A stretch of 64,000 bases of DNA, taken from contig JARUPY010000539.1 in assembly GCA_029817715.1 (NCBI GenBank), forward strand, positions 6,795,501-6,859,500, written 5' to 3'. Below, in pieces: positions 1 to 9,645 of the stretch (positions are counted from its first letter, which is position 1; each line of letters starts with the position of its first letter). The position numbers were made by a program, and so were the translations under genes. Origin of the DNA: Melastoma dodecandrum. Lineage: Eukaryota > Streptophyta > Magnoliopsida > Myrtales > Melastomataceae. Under the pieces are notes generated by a model. That model was not told the DNA's origin, ran no database searches, and worked only from the letters and a program-made list of their open reading frames with translations.

Positions 1-248
1 CACCATATCAGAATGAAACGACTAACAATCATCCACGGCCTGCATTAATCTCCGCATAAAGTACTAACATTTCGCAGTCTGCAAGGCCAATAAGTGACAC
101 CCTCTAATGAAATACATGCTGACAAAGTCCAGAAATCAAGTATGAATCAGGAGGAACAAGACACAACTCTGTAACCTCCACAGCGACTAACACAATTTTC
201 AGACAATCATCACCCACAACGACAATCCCAACATGGCTAAAGTCTTAC

Positions 249-667
249 CTATGCTCCTCCTCAGTCCAAGGCGTCCCCTTCTTCCTCTCCCCGTCTCCAC
301 CGTCCTTCCCTCTCCCGGCACCGCCCCCGCCACCAAACCATATATGCCCCTCACCGCCGCTCGCACCCGACCCGCAGCCGCCCTCCTCCGGGTAACTCGG
401 GGGAGCTACCCTACCCGACTCGATCTCCTCCAAGTCCCTAACGAGGAGCTCGTAGTGGTCCCTAACCTCATCCGCCGACCTCCCGGGCAACATGCCCGCG
501 ATCCTGAACCACTTGTCGGGGACATCCTCGTCGGAAAACACGACGAGCCCTTCCTCGAACACCTTATCCTCCTGACGACTCCATGGCGGCGGACACAACA
601 TGTGGGAATCCTGGTACATGGTCGGGAAAACAACCCACGAATCCACCCACAACCCGCAGCAAAGCAA
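249..667 (-). CDS. DIVARICATA/MYBS-like MYB-related transcription factor, exon 1 (partial)
   Basis: Likely a nuclear DNA-binding transcription factor. The exon encodes a first SANT/MYB domain (PPPWSRQEDKVFEE at its start, then DKWFRIAGMLPGRSADEVRDHY), a Gly-rich linker, and the beginning of a second MYB repeat (KKGTPWTEEEHR). The family signature SHAQKYF would follow in exon 2. A consensus donor AG|GTAAGA lies at 249/248, so bases 1-248 are intron and the rest of the gene is beyond the left edge. Two in-frame ATGs are possible, at 667 and 619. The second (MYQDSHM) sits closer to the MYB domain and may be the true start. The two-MYB layout with a GTPWTEEEH second repeat is typical of DIV/MYBS-type plant proteins such as At5g04760. 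Seen: domain and splice donor. Inferred: the exact subfamily. Confidence 0.85.
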
Positions 668-1324
668 AAGGAACGATCTTTCTTAAAAGGAAGAAATCCG
701 GACTTCGCCGACAACTTTCAATCCGGAATCGGGACAAGGCGACAACTTTCAATCCGGGTCTTAGCCGTTTATCGATGTTGCGTACTGGGCACGGACCTTT
801 TCTTTGGGGTCGAATTCCAGGAGAGAAGATTCGGATGTTGGGGCGTTGGAAGTTGCAGAAATTCGGGTATATTTATACAGCTTGGTTTCAGTTTGCTCCA
901 TTTCTTTTTTTCTTCTTCTTCTTCTTTTTTAATAAAAAAAAAGGAGGAAGAATTGTCTCTGTTGATTTGTGAGTTGGGTTCGGGTTGTTATTGCCTTGCT
1001 GATCAACTTGCCTTTCCCAACTTTGGTTGGATTTCGTTGCTAAAAAAACAAGAATTTTGAAAAAAAAGAAGACTAAAAAATGCTTTTTGTATTTATGTCA
1101 ATTTTATTACCCATCGGAAAATACGAGGGAGAGTTTGGAATGGACACGTTTGTCGTCATCAATCAACAGCACCACCTGCGGGCTGGGCTGCCAAAAGTAA
1201 CAACGCGGTTTTTATTTCCTTCAATTGGAGGGGCCACACACATTGAATTTGCCTCCTTTTTTTTAAAAAAAAAGTTTTGTTTGGGATGATCCGACACTAC
1301 CGGGTGTGTTTGAGAAGCGAAGGA
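668..1324. other. Upstream region of the MYB gene, no gene seen
   Basis: This is 5' flank and leader of the minus-strand MYB gene. It contains a long T/C tract followed by an A tract around 900-945, and more A/T homopolymer runs near 1040-1080 and 1255-1275. I see no coding signal. The last eight bases before the neighbouring hAT element are its target duplication. Confidence 0.6.
872..878 (-). promoter_or_regulatory. TATA box candidate for the MYB gene
   Basis: On the minus strand the sequence TATAAAT lies about 205-255 bases upstream of the two candidate start codons. That would give a 5' leader of roughly 180-230 bases. No transcript data are available, so this rests on motif and position only. 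Confidence 0.35.
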
Positions 1325-1332
1325 AGGAAGAC

Positions 1333-1344
1333 TAGGGGTGAGCA
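1333..1344 (+). repeat. Left terminal inverted repeat of the hAT element
   Basis: TAGGGGTGAGCA, a perfect inverted match to the right end at 4786-4797. It is followed to about 1500 by clustered ATACCGAA and TTCGGTAT motifs. Confidence 0.9.
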
Positions 1345-1812
1345 TTCGGTATTCCAAATACCAACCGAACCGAATACCGAACTTCCAAATACCGAAGTTT
1401 CAAAATTTTACCCTCCAAATACCGAACCGAACTCCAATCTTCCAAATACCGAAATACCGAAATTTATTTCGGTATTTCGGTTCGGTATTTGGATCTTCCA
1501 AACTTTTATTGGGCCGAATAAATAGCCCAAAATTCATATTTAAAAATTTCAGCCCATAAATTTCAAAACCCATAAAAGCCCATAAAATTCACATGAACTA
1601 CAAATTCAATCCCATAAAAATCTATAAAATCCACATAAACTATAAATCCACAAAGTTAAGAAGTCTTTTCGATCTTCAATCTTGAACCGCAATAGGTTGA
1701 AACAAGCAATCTCATTCCAATGTAAGTGTGGACAATCCTGTCATTAATGAGATAAGAGTATTAATATTATACAAACATTAAGCTTTAAATATTTATAAAG
1801 AATACTATGAAA

Positions 1813-3966
1813 TTAAACATTACCACTTTCAAATGATTCTTGCTCAAAAGGATCTTCATCAACTTCAACGTCACTTGATTTTCCTTGACGAATCCAATCT
1901 TGAGTGCACATAATTGACTCAATACTCTTAGGGCCCAAAGAACTCCTAAACGCATCAATCACTCGTCCACCTAACACATATTGAATAGATATAAGTATAT
2001 AAAACAAATAAGAGAATGAATTCGACAAATGATTTAAGAAGATGTCAAAAAGTTACTTGTGCTAAATGCGGACTCAGAAGCAACCGTGGAGATAGGAATG
2101 GTTAAAATATCACGAGCCATTTGAGCAAGAATGGGAAATCTAATAGCATTGACTTTCCAATACATCAAAATATCAAACTTCGTACTAGTAACTTCCGTAT
2201 CTTCTCCAAAATATCTATCCAACTCTGATCTATTACATTTTTCTCCACCTTTCTTCCTCTTCAATCTCTCCAATCTTTGCAACAATCTCATATCACTATC
2301 CATTATAGTTACCTTTGATGATTGTCCCTTATCCACACCATCACCATAACTTCCATCATTAGTCACCGCATCTTCACCATTCTCCGCAATCCATTTCTTT
2401 TTGTACTCGACAAACAATTCATAAAGTGTCTTTTTCACTTGAGAAATCATAACATCTGCCTTCTCATGATATATGTTATTCAAACACAACTCAACATAAT
2501 CAAACTTCTGACGAGGATCAAAGATAACTGCGATGAAAATCAAATTATTCATTTTTTCCACATCACCCCAATACTTATGATACTTATCTATCATGTTCTT
2601 TGCCAAAGTAACCAAGTTCTGATCGGGAGATTCTTGCCATTCCTTCAATGCCTCATCAAGATTTGCTAGCTCATGAAAGAAAACATTCGAGGTAACAAAC
2701 TTCGAACAAGAGACTTTCAAAGTAAGCTCATAAAAGTGCTTAAGATGTATGACAAGTACTTTAACAATTCCCCAATCAAATGAGCTCGGTATCATGCATA
2801 TCCCATTGTCATCTTCAAGATCTTTTCTAAAATTTGTATTTTCATCATCATATCTCTCAAAGGCCCTCTCAAACTTTATTGCGGCTTCTAACATCAAATA
2901 TGTTGAATTCCATCTCGTTGGTACATCCAACACCAAAAGAGATTTACTATCAATCTTCTCTGCAATTGCACACTCCTTAAACTTTAACAATATTTGAGGA
3001 GACGATCTAATGTAAGCAACAACTTCTCGAATTTTCTTCACCGAGTCAATCATCATATTCAATCCATCCTTCACAATCAAATTGATAATATGGGCAACAC
3101 ATCTCATATTAAGGAACTCGCATCTCATCACATTCTCTTCTTTATTGCAATACTTTTCTTTCAAAAAACGAATGGCAACATCCTTTGAACTAGCATTGTC
3201 AATAGTGATGGTCAAAATCTTTTCTAAACTCCAATCATGCAAGCATCTATCAATAGCAACCCCAATATCCTTCCCCTTGTGTGATGTAACTGGAATAAAA
3301 CTCAATATTCGTTTATGTAAATCCCAATTCTCATCAATGTAGTGAGCAGTCAAACACATATAATTGACTCTATGAATAGAAGTCCAAGTATCAGTAGTCA
3401 AACTAACTCTTTGTCCCGATTTCTTAAAATACTCTTTCAACTTCTCCTTTTCAAGCGAAAACATGTCATACACATCCCGTTGTATTGTCCATCTTGAAGG
3501 AACTTTAAATTTAGGACACTCAACAGACATGAAATGAATGAATTCAGGTCTAGAAACAAACTTGAAAGGAAGCTCCGCAGATATGACCAAGTGCACCAAA
3601 TATTTCCTAATAGATTCATGATCGCACCTAAGAACAGACAAGTCTTTCTGATTGTTAGAATCACCTCCGGATTTAAATCCAAGGATTGTATGTGTTGAAT
3701 TGGTTGACTTGATCCTTACACGTCGCATTGTGACTCTTTAGTGAAGAAGTCCCATTTCTCTTAGTATCAGCTCTCACTTCTACTCCACATGCCTTGCACC
3801 GTGCCAACATTAAACCATCGGAACTTTCAAATCTCTCGTAATCTATCCACAAAGCCGATCTCAGAGGTATTGGCTTCCTCTTTCTCCCAGCAGAGGTAGC
3901 GGATGTGGATATCGAAGCTGACTGACTAGCGGATGATCCCACCATCGGCATAGAATCACTATCCAT
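1813..3966 (-). pseudogene. hAT (Ac/RICESLEEPER-type) transposase, one frameshift, one small intron
   Basis: The N-terminal part (3966-3673) has a Ser-rich head and a BED zinc finger (C-x2-C ... LKSH-x4-C). The main part (3728-2034) has the RNase H-like core: Asp in TTDTWTS, Asp in TIDNAS, the CVAHIINLIVKDGL block, RWNSTY, and the dimerisation block ending ASESAFS. The two parts are in different frames and overlap near 3673-3728, so a single-base indel separates the zinc finger from the core. At the C terminus an intron of 86 bases (2056-1971, GTAACT...TTAG) joins the AFST part to GRVIDAFRSSL and the true end at 1813. Key catalytic residues are present. The frameshift is either a real lesion or a sequence error. 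Without it this would be a full-length enzyme for the surrounding element. Confidence 0.85.
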
Positions 3967-4785
3967 CTACATAAGGAGAAAATGTTAGATTAAATACAAG
4001 CATCGAGACTATAGAGTAGAAAAAATAAGAGATTAGAAATATTTTTTAAAATCTGGCCATAGGAATATTTTTTAAAATCTTCAAAGTGGGCTGATTTTTT
4101 AAATTTGTCGACATTGTTTTATTTGTCACTTTTTATTTCAGGATGAATTGATTTACAGTCTAAGAACTAGAAATCGATTGGAGGATGCTAAATCATCGAC
4201 CTAAGTACCAACAGCAGCCATGGGGATCACCCGACAGAAACAATAATATAAAAACAATCACTTTACCCCAAAAAGGCAAAAACCCAAAAGTGATCAAACC
4301 CCCTTAAATTAAAAAACAAAACCCGAAACCCACGAAATTTCTGAGGATGCGACGGGCGATTACCAGTGAAGGGCTTGCACTTGACAGTGGGGTCGAGCTG
4401 ATTACACCAACGGAGGCGGCAAGACTTCCCTGACCTACTGTCACCCTCGTGCTCCCTTTCCTTCCTCCTACGCCACCCTCCCCACCCATAACCTCTTCAA
4501 CCTGTTCAACACGGAGAAGACTAAGGAAGGAGAGGGAGCTACCCTGGGCTCCAAAACTTTGAAACTCTAGACTTTGAGAAAATGGGCCAAAATAAAAATA
4601 ACCCAAGCCCAAAAATATTTCAATAGTATGGTAATACGGAATTTTTTTATAACAAAACCGAATACCAAACCGAAAACCAAATTTAATTAAAATATAAAAC
4701 CGAACCAATTACCAATCACCGAATACCGAATTTCAAATACCGAAATATCGAAAAATCAGTTCGGTATTTGAAATTCCAAACTTTT

Positions 4786-4797
4786 TGCTCACCCCTA
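4786..4797 (-). repeat. Right terminal inverted repeat of the hAT element
   Basis: TGCTCACCCCTA, the reverse complement of the left end. It is preceded from about 4650 by CCGAATACCGAA-like motifs. Confidence 0.9.
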
Positions 4798-5030
4798 AGG
4801 AAGACGGGGGATGGAAAACACAAAGTTATTTCACACGACCTTTCCTTTCCCATCCCCGTTTGCCTTTCTTCTTTCCTTGCTTAAAACAATCAAACAGAGC
4901 CTAATTGAAATTGTCGAAAAACACAGATTTTAGTAATTTTTGACCGGAGATTTTACTTTGCTTCTTTGCAAATGGTTAACATGTATGGATAAATTTGGAT
5001 TTTTATTGACGAAAAATACATGGTTGTGCC

Positions 5031-5760
5031 TAGGGGTGAGCATAGGTTCCGGGAAAAACCGGGAACCGGTCGGAACCGGTACTATAGGGTCGATGTCAGC
5101 ATAGGTTCTCAAATAGACCGGGTAGGTTCTAGGTTCTAAATTTTTGAAAACCGGTAATACTAAGTACGGTTCCAGGTTCTCACCTCGGAACCAACATGGA
5201 GAATCCGGAACCTGACATGATATATTTTAATATATAATTTATGTAATATATTTTTATAATATCTTTATATAATCTTTATTCTATATTTATATAAATAATT
5301 TTTATTTTAAAATTATAAATATTTCTTATTATATTTAGTAATTTTGCGCACAATTATATGATTTCTAGTCTCTCTTTACGGGTACCCGAACCCGCCATCC
5401 CTTGCCCTTGCCCTCTTCGCGTCGCCTTGACCAGTTCGCTTGAGGTTTTTTTAGAATGATTAGAGTAATGCTTGATGTTTTTTTATATTGATTGGAGTAA
5501 TGCTTGAGATTTTTTTAGATTGATTATAGTAATGCTTAAGTTTTTTCAGATGAATTAGAGTAATGTTGTGGATTTAATGTAGAAGTGTCCCATAAGGACA
5601 TGGAACTGAAACCGGTACCAGAACCGGCGGGTTGGTTCTTAGGTGGTTCTTTGAGCCATAGGGTAGGTTCTAGGTTCTAAAAATAAGGAACCGGCCATTA
5701 CAGGGTAAGTTCTAGGTTCCACGTCCGGAACCTACCCAACCTGGAACCTGCTCACCCCTG
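5031..5760. mobile_element. Non-autonomous hAT element (730 bp) with 8-bp target duplication
   Basis: The ends are TAGGGGTGAGCA (5031-5042) and TGCTCACCCCTG (5749-5760). They match at 11 of 12 bases as inverted repeats, and the left end is identical to that of the adjacent 3.5-kb hAT element. The flanking octamer GTTGTGCC occurs at 5023-5030 and 5761-5768, a perfect 8-bp duplication. Subterminal sequence is rich in GGTTC/GGAACC motifs (GGGAACCGGT, CGGAACC), unlike the ATACCGAA motifs next door. The AT-rich core has no coding capacity. It is best read as a MITE-like or deletion derivative that depends on a transposase supplied in trans. Confidence 0.9.
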
Positions 5761-5768
5761 GTTGTGCC

Positions 5769-8700
5769 AATGTGATGTTGCACTTGACCTGATTTTTCTA
5801 TTTATGGTATTTTTGATTTGATTGGAAATATTAATTACCTGCTGAATTTCTAGAGCCAACCCAGAGAAATGCTCTTGATTTAAGGGGTTATTCTTTTTTA
5901 TGGAAAAATTGAAGGAGATAAAGAGTCATGGGATGAAGACTATAAGCATTAAAGAACAAGAAGTGGTCGAGATTCCGCATAAATTTTCTGCATACAACTA
6001 CAACAATTGAGTCGTCGGAAGGAAAGGAAGATATGTGAAAATTCATTAAATTTTTTGTGCATGCATGAGAATTTCGTACGGCTGCATGCATGTTCTTTAA
6101 AATTTTCAAGATTCTTTACGTTACAACCTTTAGACATAAAAAGATATCCAACTCTCTGGAAGAGAGAAGAACCCGACTTAAGAGGCTGCCGATAACAAGA
6201 CAGACAGCGAACGGGGGACTTCACCAAACTTTTCTTTTCGTTATTTTTTCCTTTATGTTGTTGCATTTTTTTAGGATTGAATTTATGTTTTCGTTTACTT
6301 TTTTTTTTTATGAATTAATTTTCTTTGCCTGTTGACGGTTAATCAATCGACACTCTTGGATAATTTATGATTAATTATTTCTATTTTGACTTAATGTTTT
6401 CTTATTGACGGGCACGCATATGATCAATTAGTGAATTTAGTTAACTCGGATAGGAAATTCTAAATTAAGCACGTAAATAAGAATAACCCAAGTTAATATC
6501 GGTCATAAGACGGGATTATTAGAACGACATACGAAAGTAATCAAAAAATTTTTAAATTGACTTTTAATAAACTCTCCATAGTTACTTTATCTAACTATTT
6601 ATTTTAAGACACGACTTCATTATGGTAATTATTTTCTCATTTAAAATACTAATTCAATAGAATTCTCCTTTTTCTTTATCTAAGCTTTAGTTTCTTAAAC
6701 CGGTCACTTGAATAATAGATATTTGACTATTTTAATATTTGGGTGAACTGCAGGAACTATACTCATTTTTTGACAATAAGCCCGTGGTGATTTATGAGTA
6801 AATATTAAGTTGCCTTTCTTAGTACGGTTTCTTTTTTAAAAATAAAATTATGCAGACAATTTAGTGAAGTTATACTTTACGTCGTTGAAAATAAAATATA
6901 AAGTATGTCGCGTTTTTACTTCCAAGTTCGATCCAATCTTTTATACTCACTCCTTTATATATATATATTTGATACTTTGTTTTTTTATGGAACTTTGCCT
7001 TTGCATTCTACCACGATTATGAGCGTTCGAATTTTAAATAATTCAAATATTTGAAATTTAGTGTACCACAACAAAATAAATAAAAAAAAGCCTAAAAAGA
7101 ACACTTGTATGTGTCGGCGAAATATTGAATCAAGAGTGGGTTAAAAAAAGAAGTTTTGTAAGACTTTCTGTTCTTCTGAACAAAATAATGTTAAGCTAGT
7201 AAATATATAGTAAAATCACAAATTTAAATCATTTTGTAGTTTTTAATACTTACTAAAATTAACCAATAAATATATAAAGACACAATTCAATGTATCAAAA
7301 TCCTAATTCTTAGAGTGGAATCAGTATTTATTTATATAAAATGAAAGTGGGCTGCTGGGGAATGACTTAATGCAATTGTCGTTTTCTGATGTCGACCTCT
7401 TCCCCTCGTCTCCCCTCTGGCTTACGTGGACACGTAATCTCAATTTCCTAATCAAAATAAGAGTCCTTACTTTTTCAACGTCTCTCGTGACGTTGTCTGT
7501 ACAATTATCACAACATTAGAAACTCTTTTGTTTTCGACAACCACTACCTACGTGCATTTTTAAATATACATCTTGGGATCGACCCGGCCGTCATCTCTGG
7601 GAATGTTTGAAGCCATGTCGGGAAAGATTCCATGCACTTTGGCCTACTACGTCAGGGTGGGTCTTCAATAAAGATAAAGAAGTCGTGGGGGTTGGAATTA
7701 GACCTCGTGGGCGTCTCTGTTCGGGAGGAGGACTCACATTTTTTACGCGTGTTTCCGAGAGTAGTCATATAAAATATAATATGTTATTTTTTTTTTATTA
7801 GGCAATGACGACGACTGACGCCGATGACGGATAAGGATGAAGGCGGGGAGAAAAGACAAAGGAGGAAGAAATTGAGTAAGGCACGTGGTGGACAAGGTCA
7901 AGAAGTGTCCGAAGATGGGGGAGTCAAAGCCTGCAATTTGCATTGACAGGCAAGGGCAGGACGGACTCTGACTCTTGGGGGAGACAAGAAAACAAAAGAT
8001 CGGCCCACGAGTTATAATTTGAATGGATAACGTGAAATGTTAACTTGCTCATTTATTTGTTACTAATGCATGCTTCTTCCCTTTCAAATATAAATTAGCA
8101 AATTCTGTTAAATTTTTTTAATTAATTTTAATCATATATATATATGTGTGCGCAGTGATGGGTGGCGGTGGAAGTTCAATGGAGGCCTTGGAGGAGGAGG
8201 GTTTGTCTGTATAAGAAAAAAAAAATCATAAACAACCGATATAGAGTTAGATTCAAGCGGTAAACGATTTGAATTTGTTTAAAGAGATCTCAGGTCAAAA
8301 CCTATCATATGCAGTGACTCTTGTTGAAAGATTCGTACATCAAAGTTAAGTACGTTACTCACGTTGAGTTCGAATTTGTCTTACCGAAGCTCCGAATACC
8401 AGACAAGAAAAAATAAATATAAATTAATTGAATGATACGAGGGAAGTGAGGCGAAAAGAGATGGTATGAAAATACAAGGAGGTTAACGTCCTGAAGCTTG
8501 TCCTGTCGTCGTCAAAATTCAATTTCAACTAAGGCTAAAATTGAGCGAAATTAGTGAATCTGTTCTACACATCGGGATAGATAGGGTTAGCAGGTTCCGA
8601 ATGAGTTGGTTCCAAACGTTAACCTAAAACCTAACCTATAACGTTTGTTTCCTTATTTTTATAACCCAAAACCTATTTATGAATCAAAGAATTACCCAAA

Positions 8701-9645
8701 ACCTATCATATTGGTTCCGATTCCAATTCCGGTTCCAAATTTTATCGATGAATATTAACTTCCTCCTTTTTCGGCATTTTTCCGTCACTTTCTGCAATAA
8801 TTCACAACTGGATTGGCCGCTCTTTGCCTTATATACCAGCATTTGTCGATTTCGCTCGTCTTGACGGCCTTTATGTGGAACTGTTGCTGGTTGCATATCA
8901 ATCAGACCCAATATTTTCGTGATCACAGTTAACGGTTTTGTCGTCATGATAATGCATGGATAACGTGTATCGTTCCAAGAGTTGAAAGTTGGGAAGAGTG
9001 GTCGCAACAGTTCTTGAAAAGATTCCTCGTCATAGAAAGAGAGAGATGAATTGTGTCTTGTTTCATCTGTAAGGCTATTGCTGTTGGCAATGGCAGTGAG
9101 GGTTGGTTATGATTGTCATGGTTTGGTATGAGTGGACCAAGAAATTCTTCTATCAAGGCGCCGCAAAGGTGATGAGCCATGTCGTGGTCGAGTTCTTCCA
9201 TGGGTGGACATGGATATGAGTTCAATGTGATGCGAAGTAGTACTGATACTCTTATAGATGAAAGTTTAGCAAAATTTTGTTCAAACACAAGTCAGATTTT
9301 TTTTTAGCTGCCAAATTCCACCAAACGAGGGAGTGGTCCTCGCACAGGTGCCTAAGAGCAAAGCGAACTTCAAATCCTCAGTACGTCAGATCTCAAGATT
9401 GGTTCCAAATTGAGAATATAATATTTAAAAGCTAGTATCAAATAAATTCGAGAATCTACTTGATATCGACTTTACGACAGTTACAACTGTTTTTCGATTT
9501 TATCCGGAGTTAGAGAAAAAAAAAAGTTAAATAGTTCATTATATATTTTGATTTTATAAGTATTTCGACGTGTCATTGTTGGTTTGGTTCCGACCAACGA
9601 GGGATTTGGACACGGCCCATCTTCTTGATGTAACGTTACATCTAT
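5769..9645. other. AT-rich intergenic region, no confident gene
   Basis: About 3.9 kb between the hAT pair and the PPR gene. It is very AT-rich from 6200 to 7400, with (TA)n near 6956-6968. A stretch at about 8580-8740 has repeated GGTTCC and AACCTA words, like the subterminal region of the 730-bp hAT element, and may be an old fragment of a related one. Open frames on the minus strand at 8944-9288 and 8684-9007 match no family I recognise and I do not call them genes. Nothing else is supportable. Confidence 0.5.

Larger units (their letters stand above)
1333..4797 (-). mobile_element. hAT-superfamily DNA transposon, nearly complete, with 8-bp target duplication
   Basis: The element begins TAGGGGTGAGCA and ends TGCTCACCCCTA, a perfect 12-bp terminal inverted repeat. 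It is flanked by the identical octamer AGGAAGAC at 1325-1332 and 4798-4805, the 8-bp duplication expected of hAT insertion. Both ends carry many copies of ATACCGAA in both orientations, the sort of subterminal repeat that hAT transposases bind. It is 3,465 bp long and carries a transposase gene on the minus strand. Ends, duplication and gene are all directly visible. The perfect duplication argues for a fairly recent insertion, but the transposase frame is broken once, so autonomy is doubtful. Confidence 0.93.

Noticed and set aside
3673..3728. Intron explaining the hAT frame change
   Set aside because: The two frames overlap in this interval and no GT...AG pair of realistic length joins them in frame.
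8944..9288. 114-codon minus-strand open frame
   Set aside because: Starts with ATG but has no recognisable family, no splice context and sits in AT-rich repeat-like DNA.
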